DNA of 51,540 bases from Bacteroidales bacterium UBA5226. GTDB taxonomy: Bacteria > Bacteroidota > Bacteroidia > Bacteroidales > UBA932. The position numbers and the translations under genes were made by a program. Position 1 is the first letter of the stretch. Each line of letters starts with the position of its first letter. This document shows positions 40,816 through 49,778 of the stretch, piece after piece. The notes under the pieces are model-generated. The model had not been told where the DNA came from. It worked only from the letters and a program-made list of their open reading frames with translations, and did no database searches. The stretch spans positions 1-51,540 of the forward strand of contig DHUU01000019.1 in the NCBI GenBank assembly GCA_002409325.1, read 5' to 3'.

Positions 40816-42255
40816 TTATTCTTCAATGTTGGGATTTGTGTTAATGGAAGAGGAGGATATGGGCCACAATAAAATATTCTCTTCATTTTCACGTCCTTTC
40901 AGGGATTCTATCCGTGTGAAAGCCTGTCCCATGCGCACAAGTGTCCACCAACTCTTGGCTTCAGAGACAAATTCCTTTAATATTTCGTCCACAATGGCGT
41001 TATCAACGGCTTGTCTGCTCATGGTGGCTATATACCGGGAGGTAGTTTTGTATGCACGTTTCTCGATCTTGACCAGCTCGGCCACAGCACCGGCTGTGTT
41101 GGAAAGTGCATTCTCTATCTCTGCCTTCATGAGGATCGCTTCGGCAAAACGATATATTATGATATCAGACGAGAAAAAACGCGTTTCGTTGATCCACTCT
41201 CCTTTAAATTTGTTGATCCAACGCCAGCGAATGGTTCCATCAGGGAATATCCGGAAGGAAACCGGGATCCGTTTGTCGTCCGGATCGGAGCTCAGAAAAG
41301 CCTCATATTCACTTGTTATGGATACGTATTGCTGGTGGCTGCCTACGGGAAGCGGATTGTTTATGAATTCTTTATTTTCTACATATTGTTCAGGAACCAG
41401 GTAATAGGAAGGATATCCCCCCACATACTCATTACGTTCATAGTTGATCGAGAAAATTATCTCTTTGCTGTTCTCGTTCTCAATTCCGAAAACCTTGGCA
41501 AAATCATCCTCCAGACCGTAACTGGCGTTGTTCAGCACTTTGTTGACTGCAGTTTTTGCGCTTTCAAGTGCGGCATTTCCTCCTCCCAGCATCTTTGCTT
41601 TCCACAGATAATAATCTGTCATGAGCATGCTGATTGATGCAGGGGAAGCTTTGTGTTTCTCTTTCACGGTAGCAGGCATTAACTTGTCGGCTTCTGCCAG
41701 GTCGCTTTCAACTTGTGCATAGATCTCAGCTGCAGGGGTGCGCACAGGATACATATCATCTTGTCTATCAGACTCAAAGCCTGTAATCAGCAGGGGGGCA
41801 TCACCCCATACACGGGCAATCATAAAGTAACAGTAAGCCCTGATGAAATGGGCATTCGCCATGAGCTCATTCTTTTTGCTTTCCTGTGAAAAAGTAATCG
41901 TAGGGGTATATTTAAGAATCAGGTTGCAGGTGTTAATGGTTGTATAGAAACTGGTCCAGTCTGTGCCTTCCATATCACGGGCAAGCACATTGACAGCCAT
42001 TTTGTCATAATCTGTAACACTCATCATCCCTCCTCCGTACAATGCCGTTCTGTAATCCCCGTAAACGGGCAGGCTGGTGGCCAGGGTCGTCCTGAGCTGG
42101 TGAAAAGCGCCATTTACTGCACTGGCGGCATCTGCTTCGGATGTCCACATGGACAAAGAGGTAAATTCACTAGGCTGCTCAACATTCAGATCACCATGGC
42201 AACCCGGAAGAAAAGCAAACAACAGTAATGTAATTATGTAATATATTTTTTTCAT
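40816..42255 (-). CDS. SusD/RagB-like surface glycan-binding lipoprotein
   Basis: 479 residues from ATG 42255; the frame is open to 42282 but MKKIYYIITLLLFAFLPGCH is a clear lipoprotein signal (LPGC). The SusD fold shows the early TPR-like helices (EADAASAVNGAFHQLRTT, TWT-like DWTSFYTTINTCNLIL, KNELMANAHFIRAYCYFMIARVWGDAPL) and the C-terminal region with ARFAEAILMKAEIENAL-type sequence (YRFAEAILMKAEI). It binds sialoglycans at the surface and closes over its SusC partner, encoded 31 bp upstream. Confidence 0.95.
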   Translation of the reverse strand: MKKIYYIITLLLFAFLPGCHGDLNVEQPSEFTSLSMWTSEADAASAVNGAFHQLRTTLATSLPVYGDYRTALYGGGMMSVTDYDKMAVNVLARDMEGTDWTSFYTTINTCNLILKYTPTITFSQESKKNELMANAHFIRAYCYFMIARVWGDAPLLITGFESDRQDDMYPVRTPAAEIYAQVESDLAEADKLMPATVKEKHKASPASISMLMTDYYLWKAKMLGGGNAALESAKTAVNKVLNNASYGLEDDFAKVFGIENENSKEIIFSINYERNEYVGGYPSYYLVPEQYVENKEFINNPLPVGSHQQYVSITSEYEAFLSSDPDDKRIPVSFRIFPDGTIRWRWINKFKGEWINETRFFSSDIIIYRFAEAILMKAEIENALSNTAGAVAELVKIEKRAYKTTSRYIATMSRQAVDNAIVDEILKEFVSEAKSWWTLVRMGQAFTRIESLKGRENEENILLWPISSSSINTNPNIEE

Positions 42256-42286
42256 ACGATTTGTGTTTTTTTCGTTCTCCATAGTT

Positions 42287-45200
42287 TTAGAAAGTCACCT
42301 TTAATCCAAATGATATACGACGGATAGGAGGATAGGTGTAAAATCCGCTGCTGTAAGCATTGTCAGTACCTGTTTCGGGAGACATTCCTATAACGGAAGT
42401 GAAGTAATGCAGGTTGTTCCCGGACAAGGTTAAGGTTATGTTGTCAATCATTGCCTTTTTCAGAGCGGAATTTGAAAGTACGTATGACAGGGTTATATCG
42501 CGCAGGCAAAGGTAATCACCCTTGGTTGTAAAGACATTGGAAGCCGGCCTGAAATTTTTGTTCAGATCGTCAGAATCGTTGCCTCCAAAACGGGCATATA
42601 TAGCTTCAGATACGTCCTGTCCCGATTCAGGATCCCAGGCTTTACGGATTTCTGTAGGCAAGCTGGTGTTATTGGCAAAGAAATTACACATCTGACGTTG
42701 CAGAAGGTTATTGCTTATGGAATGACCTACAGCCCAGTCCACAAAAATATATAACGAAAAATTCTTATAGGTCAGGGTATTCCCGAAACCTCCTGTAAAA
42801 GTGGGAATGGTGTTTCCCAGAAGGTGCATGTCGGATCCGTTTATAATCCCGTCGCCGTTAAGGTCTTTCCATTCGTAGTCGCCAATGGCCTTTTTACCGA
42901 TACTGGTACCGCTCTTACCGGTAACATAGTTTTTCTTTGTCCAGTCCCATCCACGTGACTGTGAGTCATATAAAGCGTTGTCTGCCTGTTCCTGGGTGGC
43001 AATAATGTAGTCTGTATTATACCCATAGAAACGTCCTAACGGCTCCCCTTCTGCTATACCTCCGAATTCAAGTTTTGATCCGTCAGCCATTGTTACGGTA
43101 TAGCCGCCAATGCGGTTTCTGTCACGTCCGTTGTCAGGTAACTCAAGCACAATATTTTTCACATAGCTCATCACGAGTTTGGATGACCATGAGAAATCAT
43201 TCGTGACTACATTTCTGGTATTGATTTCCAGGTCAAATCCATAGAATCTCACTTTTCCCAGGTTGGTAAGAATACTTGAGAACCCGGATGTATTGGGGAG
43301 TACCTTACTGGTAATCAGGTTGTCGGTCACTTTATTGAAATAGTCGGCTGTTATCTGGATCCGGTTATTGAACATGCCCATATCAAAACCAAGGTCCAGT
43401 TGGGTAGAGGATTCCCAGGTCAGCCCTTTATTAGGCATGGTTGAAGGTACAATGGAGGCTTCTCCCTGGTACATTGTAGAGATGGCATACCGGCCCAGCG
43501 CATCATAGTACCCCACATAATTGTTCCCTGTCTGTCCGTAACTTGCCCTGATTTTCAAATTGTTCACAGCCTTCAGGCTTTTGAAGAAACCTTCTTCTGA
43601 AATCACCCAGCCGGCAGAAGCCCCCGGAAAGAAACCCCATTGCTGCCCCTGTACGAATTTTGAGGAACCATCTTCGCGGAAGGTAAGCATTAAAAGGTAT
43701 TTTTTCTTGTAATCATAGGTAAAACGTCCGAAATAACCAATCATGACCTCGGCGTTTTTAATGGTAGTGGCATCTGTCTTGGTAGGTCCGGCATTTAGCG
43801 TCGGAATTTTGTCAGATGCGGCGTCTGAAGCGGCAGCTACCAGATATTTATAATTATACCTTTGGTATGAATATCCGGCTAAAGCCGAAAATGAGTGTTC
43901 TTTAACAGATTTGTTGTAGGAAGCATATACCTCTACTTTTTGTCGTTCATTGGTAACAAGCGAAGAAGAGGCCGGCCTGGTTCCGTTGAAAATGTTGGCC
44001 CGCATAAAAGTATCGCCCGTCTGATATTGATTGAAGAGAGATACCTGCGCAACGGCCTTAAGTCCTTCAATAATATTGTATTCCAGGATTCCATTTACAC
44101 CTACTTTACTTTCTTTCTGGGCGTTATCGTTGTAATATGCATAAAAGACAGGTGTGGGTGAAGATGCATTGTAACCCGGAGTAGGAGTTCCGGCATACTG
44201 CCCTTCATCGTAATATAGTTTCTGAGTAGTAGGGGTCATAAGACCTCTTGAAATCACCTGATATTGGCTCGCATAATAATTGGTATTCATTTTATTGAAA
44301 TCAAAACCACTCTTGAAAGTCAGCTTCTTGCTAATCTTCACATCCAGGTTTGCCCTGGCGCTGAGCCTGTCGAAATTCGTTCCTACAGCTACGCCTCCGT
44401 CGTCTGTATAACCAACGCTGGCAAGGTATTTAACGGTTTCGGTCCCACCATCTATCCCCACATAATAGTTCTGCCAGATAGCGGTTCTGAACGATTCTTT
44501 TATCCAGCTGTTGTCCTGATAAATAAGCGTGGCCCCCGGATTGATGGGGTCATCCATTGACAGGTAACCAGCGGGGACACTTTCTCCCGGGTTCAAAGTC
44601 CTGAGAGAATATTTGGACGAGGTTAGGTTCCCCGAGCTGTAAGCGTAGTTGTTGGCATAGGCATAATTTGGGTGAGGGCCCTGAATCAGGCGTTTTCTCA
44701 TCAGGGTAATGGCTTCTTCCGACCCCAGATATTCCATGTTGCGTTCTGTGGATTCAACAGCCATATTCGCCTCAAAAGTTATCCTGGGCGCGCTGTTATT
44801 GTTTCCTTTTTTTGTGGTGACAAGGACAACACCGTTTGAGGCCCTTGAGCCGTAAATTGCCGATGAGGCAGCATCTTTAAGTACTTCCATTGATTCAATA
44901 TCATTGGGATTTATACCCGACAGATCACGTTCAATACCGTCAACAAGAATGAGCGGATCATTATTGCCTGAGATGGAAGATCCGCCCCTAATGAGAATTG
45001 TGGGTTCAGCACCAGGGGTATTGTTGGGGGAGAATATCCGGGCTCCGGCCACTTTCCCCTTCAAAGCATCCGTGGCAGAAGTAACCGTTGAATTGCGGAT
45101 TTCATCCCCTGATACCTTGGCAATAGACGAAGTAACCGTTCGCTTGGATTGAGAGCCATAACCAATGACTAACAATTCATCTACATTAAACACTTCCTCC

Positions 45201-45487
45201 TCCAGGGTTATATTGATTACCTTTTGACTGGCCACAACAACTTCTGTGGTAACGAAGCCAATAGCCGTAAAAGTAATGATCTGTGAGGGATTGGCTGAAA
45301 TTGAATAGGTACCGTCGTTGTTGCTGACAGTATAGGTAGAAGTACCTTGAAGAAAAACAGTGACCCCTTGAAGAGGCTGCCCTGAAACGTCCGTCACTTT
45401 CCCTGTTATTTCTTGAGTCTGTGCACTGACGCTGACTGAAAAAAGCAACGCGCCCGCAAAGAGTAAATAGTGGATAATTCGTTTCAT
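42287..45487 (-). CDS. SusC/RagA family TonB-linked outer-membrane transporter
   Basis: 1066 residues, the usual SusC length. Signal peptide ending SVSAQ, CarboxypepD_reg-like domain at about 27-112 (ITGKVTDVSGQPLQGVTVFL), then the plug with LLVIGYGSQSKRTVTSS, NPNDIESMEVLKDAASSAIY and GSRASNGVVLVTTKKG, the SusC hallmark. The barrel ends in PPIRRISFGLKVTF with a terminal Phe. With SusD it imports oligosaccharides, here presumably free or linked sialic acid. It lies 18 bp after the aldolase gene, so it is transcribed with it. Confidence 0.96.
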   Translation of the reverse strand: MKRIIHYLLFAGALLFSVSVSAQTQEITGKVTDVSGQPLQGVTVFLQGTSTYTVSNNDGTYSISANPSQIITFTAIGFVTTEVVVASQKVINITLEEEVFNVDELLVIGYGSQSKRTVTSSIAKVSGDEIRNSTVTSATDALKGKVAGARIFSPNNTPGAEPTILIRGGSSISGNNDPLILVDGIERDLSGINPNDIESMEVLKDAASSAIYGSRASNGVVLVTTKKGNNNSAPRITFEANMAVESTERNMEYLGSEEAITLMRKRLIQGPHPNYAYANNYAYSSGNLTSSKYSLRTLNPGESVPAGYLSMDDPINPGATLIYQDNSWIKESFRTAIWQNYYVGIDGGTETVKYLASVGYTDDGGVAVGTNFDRLSARANLDVKISKKLTFKSGFDFNKMNTNYYASQYQVISRGLMTPTTQKLYYDEGQYAGTPTPGYNASSPTPVFYAYYNDNAQKESKVGVNGILEYNIIEGLKAVAQVSLFNQYQTGDTFMRANIFNGTRPASSSLVTNERQKVEVYASYNKSVKEHSFSALAGYSYQRYNYKYLVAAASDAASDKIPTLNAGPTKTDATTIKNAEVMIGYFGRFTYDYKKKYLLMLTFREDGSSKFVQGQQWGFFPGASAGWVISEEGFFKSLKAVNNLKIRASYGQTGNNYVGYYDALGRYAISTMYQGEASIVPSTMPNKGLTWESSTQLDLGFDMGMFNNRIQITADYFNKVTDNLITSKVLPNTSGFSSILTNLGKVRFYGFDLEINTRNVVTNDFSWSSKLVMSYVKNIVLELPDNGRDRNRIGGYTVTMADGSKLEFGGIAEGEPLGRFYGYNTDYIIATQEQADNALYDSQSRGWDWTKKNYVTGKSGTSIGKKAIGDYEWKDLNGDGIINGSDMHLLGNTIPTFTGGFGNTLTYKNFSLYIFVDWAVGHSISNNLLQRQMCNFFANNTSLPTEIRKAWDPESGQDVSEAIYARFGGNDSDDLNKNFRPASNVFTTKGDYLCLRDITLSYVLSNSALKKAMIDNITLTLSGNNLHYFTSVIGMSPETGTDNAYSSGFYTYPPIRRISFGLKVTF

Positions 45488-45505
45488 ACAAATGATTATT
45501 ATAAG

Positions 45506-46435
45506 TTAAATCCTGTTGTTAGTTATGCTATAGAATTGGGTATTTTGCAATTCTTTTTTTATGTCTTCCAATTCCCTGTCAGAAACAGGTGAAATGGGCA
45601 AGCGGCATTGGCCACAATCAATTCCGGCCAGTTTCATAAGTGCTTTCCCTCCACGCACTCCACCTCCGTGCCTGATAACCACATCCAGTATCTTTACCGA
45701 TTCATACTGTAGTCTGCGGGCTTCGGCAATGTCATTTCTCTGCATGGCCTGCATGATTCCCTTATAAATCTGGGGAATGTAATTATAGGTGCTGCCCACA
45801 GCACCCTTTACCCCTATAGAAAGACCGGTAATAAGTATCTCATCAAAGCCATGGAGTATATCAAATTCGCCATTGTCCAGCTGTATGCATTGCTGCATTT
45901 CCATAAGATCATTATGGGTGAACTTGACACCGCGCAGGGTGGGTATTACCTGGACCCCACGTTTGAGGAATTCCGGAACAGAAAGGGAAACCCCGGAAAT
46001 GGATGGCATATTATAATAATAAAATGGAAGACGATTTGCTGCAGCTGCAATTGGGCGGAAATATTGAACCATATCTTCTACGCAGGCCGGCTTAAAAAAG
46101 AACGGGGCAATGGAAGCAATGGCACTGGCCCCCATATCCTGTGCATGTCTGGCCAGTTCTTCCGACTGGCATAAGGAAGTTCCTCCAACATGTACAATAA
46201 TTATCAGCCTGCTTCCGGCATGACTGATCCAGGTTTCTGCGATCTTTTTTCTCTCTGCAGTAGTAAGAGAAGCCGATTCACCGGTTGTGCCGCAAACAAA
46301 AACGCCATTCACGCACTCAGAGGCAATGACATAATCTGCGAATTCTTTTATTCTTTCATAGTGAATACTCCCGTCGGGATGCATTGGAGTAAACGGAGCC
46401 GAGATCAACCCGGTAAGTTTTGGTGTGTTTATCAT
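45506..46435 (-). CDS. nanA: N-acetylneuraminate lyase (DHDPS/NAL family aldolase)
   Basis: 309 residues. TIM-barrel aldolase of the DHDPS family with GTTGES (residues 49-54) binding the pyruvate carboxylate, Tyr141 in FYYYNMPSISGV, and Schiff-base Lys171 in RGVKFTHNDL. The GVKFT and YNMPSxSGV forms are those of sialic-acid lyases rather than dihydrodipicolinate synthases. It splits N-acetylneuraminate to ManNAc and pyruvate in the cytosol. Its position between a symporter and a SusCD-sialidase set supports this. It overlaps the symporter gene by 4 bp. Confidence 0.92.
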   Translation of the reverse strand: MINTPKLTGLISAPFTPMHPDGSIHYERIKEFADYVIASECVNGVFVCGTTGESASLTTAERKKIAETWISHAGSRLIIIVHVGGTSLCQSEELARHAQDMGASAIASIAPFFFKPACVEDMVQYFRPIAAAANRLPFYYYNMPSISGVSLSVPEFLKRGVQVIPTLRGVKFTHNDLMEMQQCIQLDNGEFDILHGFDEILITGLSIGVKGAVGSTYNYIPQIYKGIMQAMQRNDIAEARRLQYESVKILDVVIRHGGGVRGGKALMKLAGIDCGQCRLPISPVSDRELEDIKKELQNTQFYSITNNRI

Positions 46436-48822
46436 ACGATAGTCTTATTTGTTTTAAAGAAATAACTTGCCAGATAGCCAACCACAAAGCATGTAATGAA
46501 ACCTACAGTGGTATAAAGAAGCAGGTGTACCGGGGTATAGTTGGCAACAATAATCTGTACTACAATGCTCACTGCCATGCCAATCAAAGCACCGGGGGCA
46601 TTCGCCTTTCTGGTTATCATGCCCAGCAAGAACAAGCCGCCCATGCTCCCCAAAATGAGCCCTAAAATTTTATTGAACTCATCCCACAAAGAGCTTATGT
46701 TCCAGGTAGCCATAAAGATCGCAAAGCACAAACTCAATGCTCCTGCAATAAGTGTGGCCCTGCGGGCCACTTTCAGGTCGGCTGCCGGTTTTTTCCTCAT
46801 GAGTTTTGGTCGGATATCCACCACATAGGCAGTAGCCACTGAATTCATGCTCCCGCTCAATGTGGACATAGCTGCAGAAAAAATTCCTGCAATGAGCAGT
46901 CCCACGATGCCTGCCGGCAACCTGGTATAGATATACCATGGAAAAATGGCATCATTACTCTCCAGCAATGAGGTGGCATCGGCGGGATTGTTTTTGTAAT
47001 ACACATACAATGCCGTCCCAATAAAAAAGAAAATTAAAGTAGACGGTATGATCAGAAGGGCATTTGTCATGATGCTTTTCCTGGCGGCTTTTTGTGAAGA
47101 GGTCGTCAGATATCGTTGTACCATACTTTGATCTGTGCCATATGTGGTGAGATTGGTAAAGAAAGTAGCTATTAGTACGGTCCACATAGTAGAGTCGGAA
47201 AGATCAAAGGCGGTGCTTCCAAAGCTCATTTTGCCATTTGAATAGGCAACAGAGAATGTTTCTTCCCACCCTCCGGGAATTTGCGCGACTATGTGGAAAA
47301 TCGCATAAAGTGCCCCTCCCAGAAGAATGACCACCTGCAGTGCATCTGTCCAGACAACAGCCTCGATACCTCCCATGCGCGTATAAATAATGCTAAAAAC
47401 CCCCATCAGGATGATACAGAGAAATATGTCAAAACCGGTAACCACATTGATGGCTATAGCAGGCAATAAAAGAATAATTCCCATCCTGCCTACTTGGAAC
47501 ACAATAAAAGCCAGGCTGCACACCACCCTGATAAGGCTGTTAAACCGGACCTCAAGATATTCGTATGCGGTTGTTATATTTAATTTCCTGAAAAAAGGGA
47601 TGAACACGAACATAATGATGGGCGCGACCATTAGAATACCCCCGTTAAAGAGCATATAACTCCAGTTTGTGGCATAAGATTTGGCTGGTATGGCCATGAA
47701 CGTTATGGCACTCAAAGCCGTACCAAAAAGACTCAGACCTGCAGCCCACCATGGGATCCTTTGTCCGCCCCTGAAATAATCATCTGAGTTTTTTTGCCTT
47801 TTAGAAAAATAGTAGCCAATAAAGACCAGGACTCCAAAATAGAGTACAAGAACAATGATATCAATGGCAGAAAAACCGTTTTTTACCTTTTCCACAGATA
47901 AAGTCCTCAGTTCTAAAGACTGGTCTGACTCATCATAATAAACGGCTAACACCTGATTGTCTGAAACCTGAACTCCCTTCAACGCCCCCTCTGTAGGCTG
48001 GATCTGCATTTCAAAAAAAGTGTCTGTTACGGTATTGAACAGGGAAATGGCATGCCCGTCGCTATGGGGGAAAACAACATGAGCCGCTCCCTGTCCAAAA
48101 GCGATGTAAGTCTGCTCTATAGGTTGTGTATCAATCTCTTTTTTGGTCCAATGATCCAATCTTAAGTTATAACACAAAATGCCGCTTCCTTTAATAAATA
48201 CATAGAGGCAATTGTCTGTGCCATTGGATTGAACAGACATAAGAAAACTTTTATCTGAACCGAGACGAGTATGCGTTAAGATTTTCCACTGCTTTTCCGG
48301 CATTGCATTCCTGTCCCAACTAAAAACCATCAGGGTGTCCTGTGCCGATGCCGCAAGAAACAATATCCCATTTTTTTCTATGATGGAGATTTGGGCATTG
48401 CTAAGTTCTATGGGAAAATACGGCAGTCTTTCAGTCTTAAGAGACGTTTTCGTCACAGATAGCAGGTACGGCCCCTTACCCAGGGAATCGGTCATCAGAA
48501 GACCGCTTTGAAGAGGATAGCTCCTGATTGTTTCTTTATCAAGATCCACCTCAATATCTTGTTTATCAGACAGTCCGTTGTAATAAAGCAACGAATTATC
48601 TGTATTGTTACGGAAAATCAGGACTTTATCAATGACTCCCAGAAGGGACAGGTCTTTAAACTGCTCATAAACAATGGTCATGCTCAGTAGTTTGCTTTCT
48701 GTCAGGCGATCATATCCGGGTGAGTTCTGTATAAAAGCAGTTTCTTTTCCAGAGCAGGCAGGTAACAGAAGCCAGAGGCTTAAAATGTTCACTATTACAA
48801 TAATCCTGTTTTTTATGGTCAT
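46432..48822 (-). CDS. sodium/solute symporter with N-terminal extracytoplasmic domain
   Basis: 796 residues, about 300 longer than a plain SSS transporter. The N-terminus is a lipoprotein-like signal (LLLPACSG), and residues about 25-310 form a beta-rich region with propeller-like blades (ILFLAASAQDTLMVFSWDRN, CLYVFIKGSGILCYNLRLDHW, HVVFPHSDGHAISLFNTVTD). From about residue 317 a 13-helix SSS permease follows: GYYFSKRQKNSDDYFRGGQR, WWAAGLSLFGTALSAITFMA, and GIFSAAMSTLSGSMNSVATA, the Na+-site helix. It should import sialic acid with Na+. The N-terminal part may be a sialic-acid mutarotase- or sensor-like module. First gene after the regulator, with an operator in the 38-bp gap. Confidence 0.9.
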   Translation of the reverse strand: MTIKNRIIVIVNILSLWLLLPACSGKETAFIQNSPGYDRLTESKLLSMTIVYEQFKDLSLLGVIDKVLIFRNNTDNSLLYYNGLSDKQDIEVDLDKETIRSYPLQSGLLMTDSLGKGPYLLSVTKTSLKTERLPYFPIELSNAQISIIEKNGILFLAASAQDTLMVFSWDRNAMPEKQWKILTHTRLGSDKSFLMSVQSNGTDNCLYVFIKGSGILCYNLRLDHWTKKEIDTQPIEQTYIAFGQGAAHVVFPHSDGHAISLFNTVTDTFFEMQIQPTEGALKGVQVSDNQVLAVYYDESDQSLELRTLSVEKVKNGFSAIDIIVLVLYFGVLVFIGYYFSKRQKNSDDYFRGGQRIPWWAAGLSLFGTALSAITFMAIPAKSYATNWSYMLFNGGILMVAPIIMFVFIPFFRKLNITTAYEYLEVRFNSLIRVVCSLAFIVFQVGRMGIILLLPAIAINVVTGFDIFLCIILMGVFSIIYTRMGGIEAVVWTDALQVVILLGGALYAIFHIVAQIPGGWEETFSVAYSNGKMSFGSTAFDLSDSTMWTVLIATFFTNLTTYGTDQSMVQRYLTTSSQKAARKSIMTNALLIIPSTLIFFFIGTALYVYYKNNPADATSLLESNDAIFPWYIYTRLPAGIVGLLIAGIFSAAMSTLSGSMNSVATAYVVDIRPKLMRKKPAADLKVARRATLIAGALSLCFAIFMATWNISSLWDEFNKILGLILGSMGGLFLLGMITRKANAPGALIGMAVSIVVQIIVANYTPVHLLLYTTVGFITCFVVGYLASYFFKTNKTIV

Positions 48823-48833
48823 ATTTGTCCTAT

Positions 48834-48844
48834 TTGTCTGACAA
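48834..48844. promoter_or_regulatory. predicted GntR/FadR-type operator upstream of the symporter gene
   Basis: TTGTCTGACAA, an exact 4-3-4 inverted repeat (TTGT-N3-ACAA) that fits FadR-subfamily operators (TNGTNNNACNA). It lies 12 bp upstream of the symporter start. The 10-mer ATTTGTCTGA is repeated exactly in the regulator's own leader. Confidence 0.6.
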
Positions 48845-48860
48845 TTGATTTGAAAAAAAA

Positions 48861-49583
48861 TTACCTGCTTCTCTCTTGCAGGAATATCTTGTAAGGCATA
48901 AAGTGATTTTCCAGTGACTTCCTGAACCCTCCCTTATCCCGGAACTTAAGATAAGTCAACAGATCCGAGTGGGTAACTATCAGACCTTCTTTTTCCAATT
49001 GTTTGTTTATTGGTTTAAAATATTCTTCAAAATGGCTCTTTATAAAATCAATTACCGGGTGTATCAGATCCTGGAACATAATAAACGCAGAATTTCCGGT
49101 TATTTCATATAGCTTGGAGTGAAAATTAATTTCGCTTATTCCTTCATATAAATTGTTCTCCAGCACTGTGCTTACATTTACTATCCTGGTGAGCTCTTCA
49201 ATATGTTTTTCGTTTAAATGGCTGAATATTTCATCCACCATGCCAAGTTCTAAAGTGACCCGGAGCCCCAGTATATCGTACATTGTTTTCTCTCCCCATA
49301 GGTTCAGCTGCATCACTTTTTTCATTGGGGAGAAGATTGAAGGTTCGCGCAAAACCATTCCGTGACGGGGACGTGACTCAATCAATCCGTACATCTTTAA
49401 GCGGCTTAGCGCTTCACGTAAGACACTTCTTGCAATCCCCAGACTCTTGGCCAGTTCCGTTTCGCTTGGCAGGTAATCGTTTACCTGAAGTTGATTCTGC
49501 TTGATATAGGCAATCAATGAACTTTCTACTATATCAACCAAGGTGACCTTACTTATGTCTTCTCTTTTTTTGCACTCTGTCAT
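48861..49583 (-). CDS. GntR-family (FadR subfamily) regulator, likely of sialic acid use
   Basis: 240 residues. Winged helix at about 12-80: VESSLIAYIKQNQLQVNDYL, PSETELAKSLGIARSVLREA, LSRLKMYGLIESRPRHGMVL. An FCD ligand-binding helical domain follows, with metal-site residues in GMVDEIF, INFHSKLY, VTHSDLL and ENHFMPY (three His and an Asp), typical of FadR/NanR-type sensors of acid ligands. It is the first gene of the nan block and is probably autoregulated: an operator-like sequence lies between its -7 box and start codon. By analogy with NanR it may respond to sialic acid or a breakdown product. Confidence 0.9.
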   Translation of the reverse strand: MTECKKREDISKVTLVDIVESSLIAYIKQNQLQVNDYLPSETELAKSLGIARSVLREALSRLKMYGLIESRPRHGMVLREPSIFSPMKKVMQLNLWGEKTMYDILGLRVTLELGMVDEIFSHLNEKHIEELTRIVNVSTVLENNLYEGISEINFHSKLYEITGNSAFIMFQDLIHPVIDFIKSHFEEYFKPINKQLEKEGLIVTHSDLLTYLKFRDKGGFRKSLENHFMPYKIFLQERSR

Positions 49584-49597
49584 GAGCTGGGCTTACA

Positions 49598-49610
49598 ATT
49601 TGTCTGATTA
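49598..49610. promoter_or_regulatory. second operator-like site in the gntR leader
   Basis: ATTTGTCTGATTA: the left half is identical to the symporter-upstream site over 10 bp (ATTTGTCTGA); the right half is degenerate. It lies between the predicted transcription start and the regulator ATG at 49583, where binding would repress. Confidence 0.5.
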
Positions 49611-49623
49611 ATCATATCATTAG

Positions 49624-49653
49624 CAAAGATACAATTTTTTTAATATACGCAAA
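49624..49653 (-). promoter_or_regulatory. Bacteroidota-type promoter of the gntR/nan operon
   Basis: On minus, TTTG (49653-49650), an 18-bp spacer and TATCTTTG (49631-49624) followed by C: a perfect -7 box and a -33 box with slightly short spacing. Confidence 0.65.
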
Positions 49654-49704
49654 TTTTTTTTTCTTTCTATTTCCTGGCCTGCCTTATTTGAGTGTGTAGG
49701 CGTT

Positions 49705-49765
49705 CGCTGCTACAATGAGGGAAGGGAAGCTTTTTTGATTAGCCGAGGCTTCCCTCATTGTAGGA
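49705..49765 (-). repeat. intergenic hairpin element D (minus orientation)
   Basis: Arms CTACAATGAGGGAA (49710-49723) and TTCCCTCATTGTAG (49750-49763) are perfectly complementary over 14 bp; an alternative register pairs GGGAAGC with GCTTCCC. On minus the loop region reads GGGAAGCCTCGGCTAATC then AAAAAAGCTTCCC, nearly the same as element B, and the 3' flank is GCAGCGAACG. It begins 14 bp after the sulP stop, in the place of a terminator but without a T run. Confidence 0.75.
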
Positions 49766-49778
49766 ACAAACATGCAAC

